Source: Myxococcales bacterium (GTDB lineage Bacteria; Myxococcota_A; Polyangia; Polyangiales; Polyangiaceae). Taken from it: a DNA stretch of 64,000 nt. The first letter of the stretch is position 1; the number at the start of each line of letters is the position of its first letter. Shown here one piece after another: positions 1 through 8,360 of the stretch. A model generated the notes under the pieces. It did not search any database. It was not told the origin of the DNA and saw only the letters and a program-made list of their open reading frames with translations. The stretch spans positions 558,001-622,000 of the forward strand of contig JADJCA010000029.1 in NCBI GenBank assembly GCA_016703425.1, read 5' to 3'. Made by a program: the position numbers and the translations under genes.

Positions 1-1
1 G

Positions 2-1561
2 GCCACGGAGAAGAAGCTCTACCTCGTCGAGCTGCCAGAGGACGCTGCGCAGACGAAGAGCACCTTTGAAATCATTCTGCCCGAGGCTCACCAAGGCGCG
101 TGCCTTGCGGTAGTGCTCGACGAAGCTTACGCGCGCGGCCTCGCAAGGCCGGAGGTCTCCATCGCCGAGCTCGTCGCCTACAGCGAGCTCGACGTGCCCG
201 GCGCGTCGCTCGGCGACCTGGCACGGAGCCTCAAGACGGGCGGAGCCGACGCGCAACTTGCGGCGGAGATCCTGAAGCGCGCCGGCGGCCCTGCCGTCGA
301 CGCGCTTGCCGACGAGATGCCCGCGCTCGATGGAGCCGGCCGCCTCCTCGCGCTCGACGTGGCGATGGCTGCCGGTGGCTGCGACCGCGGAGCGCGCGCC
401 CTTGTCCGCGCGCTCGTTGATTCGTCGGCCGAGGTCGCAAAGCGAGCGGAGAAGGGCCTGCTCCGCTGCGGCTCCGCGGCGACGGCGCCCTTGCTCGTCT
501 CGCTCGACCAAGAGGACGCAGCCACGCGGGCGAAGGTGGCGGCGGTCCTCTCGCTCGTGGCGCCGTCCCGAGCGCTTCGACCCATCGCGCTGAAGCTTGG
601 GCAAGGCGCCGCGCGTGATCGCGCTCTCTTGCGTGCGTCGCTGGCGCGGGCCGCAAAACGCGCCGATGCGAGGGAGTTGGTGGCGCTCTTCGACGAGGTG
701 CCGCGCGAGGCGAGGTCGGAGTTGCTCCGCGCTCTGTCGGGTCGGCTCGGAGAGGCGCGCGAACGTGCGTCGCTGGCGGCCCTCGAGTGGCTCGAGAAGG
801 ACGGCTCGTTTCCCGCGCGCTACCTCGCCGCCGAGCCCCTCGGTGAGCTGGCGCGCGCCGGCGACATGGCGGCCACGAGTCGCTTCGTTGCGATGCTTGG
901 CGGTGACGCCGACTGGCCCGTGCGCGCCCGCGTGGCCGCCCTCGCGGGACCCGTGCCGGCGGCGCACGGCGAGCTCTTGCGAGCGCTTTCAGACAAAGAA
1001 CCTCGCGTCCGCGAAGCCGCGCTTCGCGCCGTGGAGGAGCGCGGCGTGTCGGCTGCCGCCGTTCGCGTCGGCGCGCTTCTCGCCCAAGATCCTTGGACCT
1101 TCGTGCGCTCCGCCGCCGCCGCCGCGCTCGGCGCCATGCCAGCCGCGCCAGACATCGACCGCACGCTCGTCGCGTCGCTCGCGGATGCGTCTCACCGCGT
1201 TCGCGGCGATGCGCTCGAGGCCCTAGGGCGCCATCGAGCACTCTCCTTCGCCGAGCCGGTTCGGGAGCGCGCCGAGGACGACCGCGAGCACCTCGACGTG
1301 CGCTCGCGTGCCATCGGTGCGCTCGGTCGCATGTGCGACGCGTCGTCGCTCGACCTGTTCACGAAGCTCGCGCGGCGCTTGACCTTGCCCTACCCGGAGC
1401 GGGTCGACCTCGACTTGGGCATCGCATCGGTGCGCGCGCTTGGTGCCGTTCATCCGGCTGATCTCGAGCGACGTCTTGCTCCGCTCCTGTCCAAGGAGAG
1501 CAAGGCCTCGGTTCGCGACGCCGCAACCGCCGCCATCGCGGAGCCGAGCCAATGCCGCTGA
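2..1561 (+). CDS. HEAT-repeat protein, 5' end cut by window edge
   Basis: The frame is open from the first bases, so the start lies upstream of the window; 519 codons are visible. The protein is Ala/Leu/Arg-rich and almost wholly helical, with repeated units of about 30 residues of the type 'D..VR..A..ALG' (for example ARVAALAG, VREAALRAVEE, VRSAAAAALG, VRGDALEALGRH), as expected for HEAT or PBS-lyase-type repeats. Such repeats form alpha-solenoid scaffolds for protein binding; no catalytic motif is visible. A GTG at 113 could be mistaken for the start, but the same repeat-like reading continues upstream of it. The partner and role cannot be told. Confidence 0.8.
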   Translation, partial: ATEKKLYLVELPEDAAQTKSTFEIILPEAHQGACLAVVLDEAYARGLARPEVSIAELVAYSELDVPGASLGDLARSLKTGGADAQLAAEILKRAGGPAVDALADEMPALDGAGRLLALDVAMAAGGCDRGARALVRALVDSSAEVAKRAEKGLLRCGSAATAPLLVSLDQEDAATRAKVAAVLSLVAPSRALRPIALKLGQGAARDRALLRASLARAAKRADARELVALFDEVPREARSELLRALSGRLGEARERASLAALEWLEKDGSFPARYLAAEPLGELARAGDMAATSRFVAMLGGDADWPVRARVAALAGPVPAAHGELLRALSDKEPRVREAALRAVEERGVSAAAVRVGALLAQDPWTFVRSAAAAALGAMPAAPDIDRTLVASLADASHRVRGDALEALGRHRALSFAEPVRERAEDDREHLDVRSRAIGALGRMCDASSLDLFTKLARRLTLPYPERVDLDLGIASVRALGAVHPADLERRLAPLLSKESKASVRDAATAAIAEPSQCR

Positions 1562-1592
1562 AGGTTGCCACGAGCCCGTCGCCGGGCCGCCG

Positions 1593-1973
1593 ATGGTGAC
1601 CGTCACGCCCAAGGAGGCCTTGGACCGGATGGCGCAAGGCGCCGTCTACCTCGACGTGCGCAGCGAGCCCGAGTTCGCCGAGGGTCGCCCGAAAGGCGCC
1701 GTCAACGTGCCGTGGCTTCGATTCGCCGCTCGCGGCCTCGAGAAGAATCCCGACTTCGCATCGGCGGTGAAAGCTCGCCTCGACGTTGACGCGAGCATCG
1801 TCGTCGGGTGTCGTTCCGGCGGTCGCGCGGCGAGCGCAGCGGAAGCTCTCCTTCGCGAGGGCTACGCGAACCTCGCCGTGTGCCGCGCCGGCTGGGACGG
1901 CGTGCGAGACGCCTTTGGCAGCGTCGTCGAGACGGGGTGGTTGGCTGAAGGTCTTCCCGTCGAAGCCGACTGA
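1593..1973 (+). CDS. Rhodanese-like domain protein
   Basis: A 126-residue single-domain rhodanese. The N-terminal YLDVRSEPEF and the active-site loop CRSGGR (Cys73) match the sulfurtransferase fold in which the Cys carries a persulfide. The open frame extends upstream to 1440, but that part overlaps the HEAT gene and does not look like protein; ATG at 1593 puts the domain at the usual distance from the N-terminus. It begins 31 nt after the HEAT stop on the same strand, so the two may be co-transcribed. It has no signal peptide and is probably cytoplasmic. The sulfur acceptor is unknown. Confidence 0.88.
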   Translation: MVTVTPKEALDRMAQGAVYLDVRSEPEFAEGRPKGAVNVPWLRFAARGLEKNPDFASAVKARLDVDASIVVGCRSGGRAASAAEALLREGYANLAVCRAGWDGVRDAFGSVVETGWLAEGLPVEAD

Positions 1974-1995
1974 GCGCGACTCGGGCAGCCCGCGG

Positions 1996-2616
1996 CTATT
2001 GGCGCCTCCCGTCGCGCTTCGCGGCGCGCGCGTAGTCTTCCGCGGCGGTGCGGATGACCTCTAGGTCGCGCGCCGCGCGGTTTCGCTCGGCGACCAGCTC
2101 GGCGGTGAAGATCGTGAGGCCCCAGATCCCGTTTTCGCGGCGCCGAAACGGGTAGCGCGTTCCGCGTGCTGTCACCACGCTGGCGCGGTCGCCTTGGATC
2201 TCTACCGCCTGCACACCGGAGAGGTCCTTCTTGAGGCGCGCGGCGAAGCCCTTGCGCTGCGCCATGAGCGCGAAGAGCTCGGGGCCGTCTTTCGCCGCCG
2301 CTTCCTCTTCGAGCGTGGGTAAGAGCTTCTGCCTCTCGCCGTCCGGATAACTTGAGCGGACGAGTCCCGCTGCTTCGCGCCGCATGTCCCGCACCGAGAA
2401 CGACGCCCACTGCGCGTCGGTTTCGAGGTACGCGAAGATGGCCGATTCGCGGTGCTCGGAGAGCGCGAGAGCGATGCGGAGGTAGGCGCCGTCTGGCGTC
2501 GTGTCGGGAGGGAAGGGGCGAACGAACGCTCGAAGCGCCAAGAGGCCGATGGAAAGCGCGGCGGCGCCGGCGATGACGAGTGCGGTGCGGCGCGTCACGG
2601 ACGAATTCGTAGTCAC
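1996..2616 (-). CDS. Membrane-anchored protein of unknown function
   Basis: 206 residues. After a short basic N-terminus (TTNSSVTRR) comes a hydrophobic segment at about residues 10-30, a single membrane anchor or uncleaved signal. The rest is a soluble, charged domain with alternating helices and a beta-rich stretch near residues 140-170 (QGDRASVVTARGTRYPF). No catalytic motif is recognised. It converges with the rhodanese gene (22 nt apart) and diverges from the glycosyltransferase gene 33 nt away. It lacks the lipobox seen in many neighbours. Confidence 0.6.
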   Translation of the reverse strand: MTTNSSVTRRTALVIAGAAALSIGLLALRAFVRPFPPDTTPDGAYLRIALALSEHRESAIFAYLETDAQWASFSVRDMRREAAGLVRSSYPDGERQKLLPTLEEEAAAKDGPELFALMAQRKGFAARLKKDLSGVQAVEIQGDRASVVTARGTRYPFRRRENGIWGLTIFTAELVAERNRAARDLEVIRTAAEDYARAAKRDGRRQ

Positions 2617-2649
2617 GGATGGCCATCGAGTCTATAGGCGCGAGCGATC

Positions 2650-3378
2650 ATGCCGCCTCGCGCTCGGATCTATGTCGTCGTTCCCGCGCGGAACGAGGCC
2701 CCGCGCATCGGCAAGGTGGTGACTTCGATGCCACCGTTGGTCGATCGCATCATTGTCGTCGACGACGGTAGCCGCGACGGTACCGGTGACGCGGCCCGGG
2801 AGCCGGGCGATCCGCGCACCGTGGTGGTTCGTCATGAGGAGACCCGCGGCGTGGGGGCGGCCATCGTGACCGGCTACCGCGCGGCGCTCGCCGACGTGGG
2901 CGACCCGCGCGACGGCTTCGTCGTCATGGCCGGTGACGGCCAGATGTCGCCACGCGACTTGCCCGCCGTGGCTGGGCCGGTGGTGCGCGGCGAGGTTGGC
3001 TACGTGAAGGGCAACCGCTTCGGCGTTCGCGATGCGGCGACACCCATGCCGTTCGCGCGCCGTGCGGTTGGCGAATTCCTCTTTTATGCGACGTCGCGCG
3101 TCACAGGGCTCTCGATCAGCGACAGCCAATGCGGCTACACGGCGCTCAGTCGAGCCGCCTGCGAGAGGCTCGACTTGGACGCGCTCTGGCCTCGCTACGG
3201 CTACCCAAACGACCTGCTCGCGCAGCTCGCCGAGCGAAACATCGCCGTGCGCGAGGTGTTCGTCGAACCGATCTATCGCGGCGAGCCGAGCGGCATCAGG
3301 CCGTGGCACGTCGCGCGCATCGCGTGGCTGCTCGCGCGCGCCCGTCTGCGCCTACTTCGCTCGGCACGAGTCCGGTAG
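2650..3378 (+). CDS. Family 2 glycosyltransferase (DPM1/DolP-mannosyltransferase-like)
   Basis: 242 residues in the compact GT-A layout: VVPARNEA at the N-terminus, VDDGSRDGT (nucleotide-sugar binding), the metal-site equivalent AGDGQMS, and DSQCGYTA further on, an arrangement typical of dolichol/polyprenyl-phosphate sugar transferases and related GT2 enzymes. There is no C-terminal membrane domain; the last 30 residues are basic and amphipathic. The likely reaction is transfer of a sugar from an NDP-sugar to a lipid or glycan acceptor at the inner face of the membrane. Donor and acceptor cannot be inferred. Its 3' end overlaps the convergent lipoprotein gene by 27 bp. Confidence 0.85.
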   Translation: MPPRARIYVVVPARNEAPRIGKVVTSMPPLVDRIIVVDDGSRDGTGDAAREPGDPRTVVVRHEETRGVGAAIVTGYRAALADVGDPRDGFVVMAGDGQMSPRDLPAVAGPVVRGEVGYVKGNRFGVRDAATPMPFARRAVGEFLFYATSRVTGLSISDSQCGYTALSRAACERLDLDALWPRYGYPNDLLAQLAERNIAVREVFVEPIYRGEPSGIRPWHVARIAWLLARARLRLLRSARVR

Positions 3379-3840
3379 CCCGAGCGCCGTACCCTTGTTG
3401 GTTTGCTGGCAAAGCGCCGTAAGAAGGTCGCTCTTGCACTGGTCGAAGTTGACGCCGGTCATCTTCGAGCACCCCATGAACTTGTAGTAGTTCTCGCAGT
3501 CGGCCACGGAGTGATGGTCCTCCGTCGCCACGACTTTGTCTTGGTAGAGGTACGCGAAGAGCGGCGCTCCCCCGTTGCACGCGCCCGCCTGCCGGCAGAA
3601 CGTAGAGGTCGTGACCTCGCAGGCGCCGCCGGTCGGCAGGTCTGGATTGCCGGGAGCGTTCGCGTCGCCGCTCTTCGCGACCGTCGCGCTGCCGTCGCCC
3701 GCCGGCGCAGCGGTGCCTTGGGTGCTGCCGCCGTCGCCGCCCGAGGCGCCGCCGTCGGTCCCGCCGCCGCACGCGGCGAGCATGAGGGAGACAAATAGTC
3801 CGTAGAGAGTCGGCGTTTGAAGCGAAGAATGTAGAGCCAT
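3352..3840 (-). CDS. Small Cys-containing lipoprotein
   Basis: 162 residues from ATG at 3840; the frame runs upstream to 3936 but the signal peptide with lipobox LMLAAC starts properly only from this Met. After the lipid-anchored Cys comes a Gly/Asp/Ser linker of about 40 residues, then a Cys-rich domain (CEVTTSTFCRQAGACNGG, CENYYKFMGC, FDQCKSDLLTALCQQ) that may be disulfide-bonded in the periplasm or at the outer membrane. No family was recognised. The last 27 bp overlap the 3' end of the glycosyltransferase gene tail to tail. Confidence 0.7.
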   Translation of the reverse strand: MALHSSLQTPTLYGLFVSLMLAACGGGTDGGASGGDGGSTQGTAAPAGDGSATVAKSGDANAPGNPDLPTGGACEVTTSTFCRQAGACNGGAPLFAYLYQDKVVATEDHHSVADCENYYKFMGCSKMTGVNFDQCKSDLLTALCQQTNKGTALGLPDSCRAK

Positions 3841-4043
3841 GGGACCTCGTAGTTCGCGCCGCCACGAGCAAGGTGCGTACCGCGAACGAGAGGCCCGTTT
3901 CTCCGCAAGGGCGCCGCCACCACCGCCAGGCGTCAACGTCCGCTCACGCGCGGCGCCGAACGCACGTTCACGGGCTCGTCGATTTACGCTTTCGAGGCGT
4001 CCAAGATTTGCGGTTCACCGCGCGAGCCGCGTAGTGTCGAGCG

Positions 4044-4802
4044 ATGCCGAGCGCCGTCGAGCGAGCCATGGCTCTCGTCGTGCGTCTTGCGGTCGCTGCG
4101 CCGCTGATCGCAGGCGCCTCCGCGTGCGCGGCGCGTCCTCCCGTGGTGGCGGGCGGGTGCCCGGCGGGTATGGCGCAAGTGCAAGACGGCCCGCGAAGAT
4201 TCTGCATCGATCGTTACGAGGCGTCGCTCGTGGAGATCGGTGCCGGTGGTCGCGAGACGGACTTCTCTCCCTACGAGACCGTCGGCCAACGCGTCGTGCG
4301 TGCGGTCTCAAAGGCCGGTGCCGTGCCGCAAGGCTATATCTCACGCAACGAAGCCGAGGCCGCCTGCGGCCGGTCCAAGAAGCGCCTCTGCACCGAAGCC
4401 GAGTGGGTGCGCGCGTGCATGGGCGCGAGCAAGCGGCAGTTCCCCTATGGCACGTCGCGCCGTCCCGGCAGGTGCAACGACCGCGGAAAGGCGCCGCTCG
4501 CGTCGTACTACTCGTTGCCGAACGCCGCTTCCGACCAATGGGGCGCCATGAACGACCCGCGCTTGAACCAGATGTCGGGCACCGTCGCGCCGACCGGCAG
4601 TCACGAGGGTTGCGCCAGCGAAGACGGCGTCTTCGACCTGATGGGTAACCTCCACGAATGGGTCGCCGATCGCGAGGGGACGTTCCTCGGCGGCTACTAC
4701 TTGGACACGAAGCTCAACGGCGACGGCTGCCGCTACAAGACCGTCGCTCACGGCCCCACGTACCACGACTACTCGACGGGCTTCCGCTGCTGCGCCGATT
4801 GA
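4044..4802 (+). CDS. Lipoprotein with formylglycine-generating-enzyme-like (SUMF1) domain
   Basis: 252 residues. The signal peptide ends in a lipobox-like GASAC; a second in-frame ATG at 4068 is an equally good start. The body has FGE/sulfatase-modifying hallmarks: CIDRYEASL, RLCTEAEWVRAC, the diagnostic FDLMGNLHEWV, and a terminal TGFRCC. In true FGEs this fold oxidises a sulfatase Cys to formylglycine; many myxobacterial versions are surface lipoproteins of unproven activity. The spacing of the C-terminal Cys residues differs from the catalytic copper-binding pair, so I infer a structural or binding role. No sulfatase gene is nearby. Confidence 0.85.
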   Translation: MPSAVERAMALVVRLAVAAPLIAGASACAARPPVVAGGCPAGMAQVQDGPRRFCIDRYEASLVEIGAGGRETDFSPYETVGQRVVRAVSKAGAVPQGYISRNEAEAACGRSKKRLCTEAEWVRACMGASKRQFPYGTSRRPGRCNDRGKAPLASYYSLPNAASDQWGAMNDPRLNQMSGTVAPTGSHEGCASEDGVFDLMGNLHEWVADREGTFLGGYYLDTKLNGDGCRYKTVAHGPTYHDYSTGFRCCAD

Positions 4803-4810
4803 GTCAGGCG

Positions 4811-4935
4811 GTCGCCAGCGGGACCTAGGTCGCGCGCACGTTGCGCATCTTGTGCAGGCCCCGTCACCGTTCCCGTTTTTGCGAGCACCGGCGCGCTCAT
4901 CGTGGCCCTGCGGGACGAGAGGTCCCGCTGGCGAC
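4811..4935. repeat. 16-bp perfect inverted repeat with a competing hairpin
   Basis: The arms at 4811-4826 and 4920-4935 are exact reverse complements (16 bp) separated by 93 nt. The right arm also overlaps a local hairpin at 4910-4928 (7-bp stem, 5-nt loop), so the right arm can pair either with the distant left arm or with its neighbour. The element fills the gap between the FGE-like gene and the lipoprotein gene at 5024. It could be a MITE-like insertion, a terminator, or an RNA switch. No target-site duplication is obvious. Confidence 0.7.
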
Positions 4936-5023
4936 GTGAAGCATTCGCCGTGAAATTGGCCCATTTGGGCAGGCCGACGTCCGGCACACGGCGTGCTGTC
5001 ACTCTCACCAAGGAGTGATGATC

Positions 5024-5953
5024 ATGAAGACCGCATCTTTGATTTTCGGGTTGGCAATGGTGGTGGGCTGCTCCGCGGGCGCGGACGGGAACGTCGACAC
5101 CGATGAGGGCGCGGCGACCAACGCGAGCGGGCCCAAGGGACTCGCGGGGGATCAGGTCAAGGTCGACATTGCGGTCGTCTCAGGGGCGGCCAGGGCCACG
5201 AAGTCAAACGCTCTCGCTTCCGCCGATCCCGACGCGGGAGCGCCGAGCGCCGAGATGACCGAATGCACCTGGAGCCTGTCGGTCCCGACGGCGAAGTACA
5301 ACGGCCGTGCCGACGCCGACCAGACCAAGATGGTCGCTCAACTAAACGAGCTCCTCCGCGTCGAAGGCAACGCACCGATGAGCGGAGGCGAAAGCGCGGC
5401 ACGTGGCGCCGCGTGTGAGGAGCCGGCGACGGTCGCCTCTGGGGCGAAGAGCCTGTACCTCAGCGCCGACTTCCTCTCCGTCGCGGTGAAGGTCGACACG
5501 ACGCGCGCTCAGGCGCTCGGCTCGCAGCGAAACTTGACGGCGTCCTTCAAGAACATTGATCTCGCCTCGCTCAAGCCAGTCACGCTTCGCGACCTCGTCG
5601 GCGGCGACCCCACGGTGCTTGCGCGCTCGCTCTCGAAGATCATCACGCAGAAAGGCGACATCGGGCCCGCGACCGTCGGCGAGATGAAGGACTGGGCGCA
5701 GATCGCCATCCTCGACGGCGAGTTCGCCATGACGCCCGAGGGGCTCCACTTCGACTTCACCAACAAGATGCCTGTCGCCATCGGCGACGCCGTCGCCGAG
5801 AAGCAATGTCCCAACGCGCGGCCGCACACCTGCTTTGCGGGCTACGTGGTGCCCTGGACCGAAGTGGGCCTCACGGACGCCATGAAGCCCCGCATCATCC
5901 GGACCCGCGCCATTCAGCCAACACCTGCGCCCGTGCCCACGGCGCAGCGATGA
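5024..5953 (+). CDS. Lipoprotein with DUF3298 (RsiV/PdaC-type) C-terminal domain
   Basis: 309 residues. A strong ribosome site AAGGAG at 5010-5015 lies 8 nt before ATG 5024 and decides this start over the overlapping GTG (5015) and ATG (5018). The signal peptide ends in MVVGC, giving a lipid-anchored Cys. The C-terminal half shows the DUF3298 pattern: YLSADFLSVAVKVD, a LASLKPVTLRDLV segment, then TPEGLHFDF and GYVVPWTEV. In other bacteria this domain occurs in anti-sigma factor RsiV, which binds lysozyme, and in polysaccharide deacetylases. No transmembrane or sigma-binding part is present, so a cell-envelope binding role is inferred. Confidence 0.75.
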   Translation: MKTASLIFGLAMVVGCSAGADGNVDTDEGAATNASGPKGLAGDQVKVDIAVVSGAARATKSNALASADPDAGAPSAEMTECTWSLSVPTAKYNGRADADQTKMVAQLNELLRVEGNAPMSGGESAARGAACEEPATVASGAKSLYLSADFLSVAVKVDTTRAQALGSQRNLTASFKNIDLASLKPVTLRDLVGGDPTVLARSLSKIITQKGDIGPATVGEMKDWAQIAILDGEFAMTPEGLHFDFTNKMPVAIGDAVAEKQCPNARPHTCFAGYVVPWTEVGLTDAMKPRIIRTRAIQPTPAPVPTAQR

Positions 5954-5997
5954 GCCTGAGCGACCGCCGCGTCCACCCCGAGTCGCCGCCGCCGCGA

Positions 5998-7296
5998 CTA
6001 CGACGCCAGCGCTCGCTCGATGAGCGCTGGCACGTGACGAAGGGCGTGCGCCAAGTCAAAGCACGCGTCGAGCTTCTCGCGCGAGAGCTTGGCGGTGATG
6101 TCCGCGTCGGCGGCGAGGTTCTCGTGGAAGGTGCCCTCGCCGTGAAACGTCTTCATCGCGTTTCGCTGCACGAGCACGTAGCCGTCTTGCCGCGCCATGC
6201 CAGCTTCGACGAGCGAGAGCAACACCGCTTCGGAGAAGTAGAGGGCCCCGGCGCGCTCGAGGTTTCGCTTGGCGTTCTCTGGGTAGACCACCAAGCCCGC
6301 GGCGAGGCTGGCCGCGCGCTCGAGCATGAAGCCCAAGGTCGTGGTCGCGTCGGGCCCGATCATGCGCTCAACGGACGAGTGCGAGATGTCGCGCTCGTGC
6401 CACAATGCGACGTTCTCAAGGGCGGGCGTTACGGCGCTGCGCACGATGCGCGAGAGGCCGCAGAGGTTCTCGCTCAAGATCGGGTTTCGCTTGTGGGGCA
6501 TGGCGCTCGAGCCCTTTTGGCCCTTCGTGAACGCCTCCTCCGCTTCGCCGACCTCGGACCTTTGCCAGTGACGAACGTTCGTCGCGAATCGCTCGACGCT
6601 GCTCGCCAAGAGCGCCATGGCGGAGAAGAGCGCCGCGTGGCGGTCGCGCGCGACGACTTGCGTCGAGACCGTTTCGCCGCGCAAGCCGAGGCTCGCCAGC
6701 GCGCGCGCCTCAAGGCCGGGCGTGAGATGCGCGTAGGAGCCCACGGCGCCCGCGATCTTGCCGACCGCGATCTCGTCACGGGCCAACGCGAGCCGCGCTC
6801 GGCCGCGAGCGACCTCGGCGTGGTGTCCGGCGAAGGCGAGCCCAAAGGTGATGGGCTCGGCGAAGATGCCGTGGCTCCGGCCGATGAGCGGCGTCTCGGC
6901 GTGCTCTCGCGCGCGGATCGTGAGCGCGTCGAGTAATCGATCGCAGTGTGTGAGCAAGAGGTCCGTGGCGTCTTTGAGCAAGAGCGCCAGTGACGTGTCG
7001 AGGACGTCGCTGGAGGTCATGCCTCGATGGAGCCAGCGCGCGTCGGCGCCGGCCAGCTCCTCGACGTGCGTCAAGAACGCGATGACGTCGTGCTTGGTCG
7101 TGCGCTCGATCTCGTCGATGCGCTTCGCGTCGAGGACGAGCTTCTTGTCGCGAAGGCGCGCCGCCACGCCGCGAGGGACGAGGCCTTCGTCCTCCATGGC
7201 GTCGCAGGCCGCGAGCTCGACGTCGAGCCACTTCTTGTATTTCGTGTCGTCGGACCAGAGGGCGACGAACTCAGCCGGTGAATAGCGCGGGATCAT
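5998..7296 (-). CDS. purB: Adenylosuccinate lyase
   Basis: 432 residues, the usual length. The fumarase/aspartase superfamily signature GSSAMPHKRNP is intact, together with RGMTSSDVLDTS, the catalytic-His region IGRSHGIFAEP, and HERDISHSSVER. The enzyme cleaves SAICAR to AICAR and adenylosuccinate to AMP, both with release of fumarate, in cytoplasmic purine synthesis. It starts with ATG 7296. The neighbouring gene upstream on this strand begins far away, and the downstream neighbour is convergent, so it may be monocistronic. Nothing is missing or unusual. Confidence 0.97.
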   Translation of the reverse strand: MIPRYSPAEFVALWSDDTKYKKWLDVELAACDAMEDEGLVPRGVAARLRDKKLVLDAKRIDEIERTTKHDVIAFLTHVEELAGADARWLHRGMTSSDVLDTSLALLLKDATDLLLTHCDRLLDALTIRAREHAETPLIGRSHGIFAEPITFGLAFAGHHAEVARGRARLALARDEIAVGKIAGAVGSYAHLTPGLEARALASLGLRGETVSTQVVARDRHAALFSAMALLASSVERFATNVRHWQRSEVGEAEEAFTKGQKGSSAMPHKRNPILSENLCGLSRIVRSAVTPALENVALWHERDISHSSVERMIGPDATTTLGFMLERAASLAAGLVVYPENAKRNLERAGALYFSEAVLLSLVEAGMARQDGYVLVQRNAMKTFHGEGTFHENLAADADITAKLSREKLDACFDLAHALRHVPALIERALAS

Positions 7297-7311
7297 GAGC
7301 TAGGGGGTCGC

Positions 7312-8271
7312 TCACTTGGTCGGCTTGGTGGTCTTCGCGCCCTTGGGCGCCGGCGGCGGAATCGCCCCCGGGGGCAACGCACCGGGCGGAAAGGCGCCCG
7401 GAGGCATCGCGCCGGGGGGCATGCGGCCCGCCATGCCGGCCATCGCCTTGCCGATCATCTGCTCCAGCGTCATCTGCGGGTGATCGGCCGGGATCTCGAA
7501 GAGGTTCGCCGCGAGCGTCTTCTTCTCGATTTTGGTGACCTCGAGGCGGCCGGCTTCCTTGCCGTCGCGCTCGAACATGACGGCGCGCAGCGGGAAGTGC
7601 GTGCCGTCCATCAGCTCGCCCATCCACGCGTATTCGGCCGGCGCGCCGAGGAGCGGAATCTTCAACCACGAGAAGCCTTGCTGGGCGACGCACACGTTGA
7701 CCTTGGAGTCGTCGCTCTGGATCTCCCAGTCTTCGCACTCGTAGCCGGCGACCTTGTCCTTCTTGCCCGTCTTGGTGACCTTCGGCGGCTTCACGGCCTC
7801 CTTCGGCTCGCGTGCGCCGGCGAACGATGGGCGCCCGCCGCCTTTGAGTTGCTCGCCGGCCTTGTTAAGGTCGAACACGAGCGCCATCTTCTCCGGCACG
7901 TCGGTCACGACGAACGCCTTCATTTGCGGCGCGTCGACGACGGCGAACCCCTTCATGGGGCCCATCGGACCGGGCGCGGCTGGGAGGTCCACGCGGAACT
8001 TCTTCTCCTTCACCATGAGGGCGAGGTTCATGCCGTCGGGGCTCTGCGGGCTCGCCTTGCTGGCCATCTTGCCCTTCACGGCGATGTCGATCTGACCCTC
8101 GAAGGCGCTCAAGAACGCCAGGCCGTCGTCTTTCGAGAGGCCGCTCAAGAGGCCGCCGCTTGAGCCACCGTCGGCGTCGCCCTTGCCGAGCATCGATTGA
8201 ATTTTGCCGCAGCCGGTGGCGCAAAGGGCCGCGGCCATGGCGAACGCAGAGACGGTCGTGCGAAGGTGCAT
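7312..8271 (-). CDS. Lipoprotein, DUF4412-like, with proline-rich PPGA-repeat tail
   Basis: 319 residues. The signal peptide ends in ALCATGC, giving a lipid-anchored Cys. The central domain has short beta strands of the kind FEGQIDIAVKG, MALVFDLNKAG, VAGYECEDWEI and LEVTKIEKKTL, resembling DUF4412-type envelope lipoproteins. The C-terminal 40 residues carry four tandem PPGA(M/F/L/I) units and end in Lys/Pro, a flexible surface-exposed extension. The gene lies 15 nt upstream of purB on the same strand and could be co-transcribed with it. Molecular role unknown. Confidence 0.7.
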   Translation of the reverse strand: MHLRTTVSAFAMAAALCATGCGKIQSMLGKGDADGGSSGGLLSGLSKDDGLAFLSAFEGQIDIAVKGKMASKASPQSPDGMNLALMVKEKKFRVDLPAAPGPMGPMKGFAVVDAPQMKAFVVTDVPEKMALVFDLNKAGEQLKGGGRPSFAGAREPKEAVKPPKVTKTGKKDKVAGYECEDWEIQSDDSKVNVCVAQQGFSWLKIPLLGAPAEYAWMGELMDGTHFPLRAVMFERDGKEAGRLEVTKIEKKTLAANLFEIPADHPQMTLEQMIGKAMAGMAGRMPPGAMPPGAFPPGALPPGAIPPPAPKGAKTTKPTK

Positions 8272-8360
8272 GCCCCTTCCTAGCGGGAGCGCGGGCGCGC
8301 GCCAAGGGATCCCGGTGCGCCGCGGCGGGGGTGCCCGTGGAAGTGCCTGAGAGCGCGTCT

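Noticed and set aside
7312..7450. Repeated codons in the lipoprotein tail taken as a tandem DNA repeat or CRISPR
   Set aside because: They encode PPGA units; spacing is 15 bp and there are no spacers.
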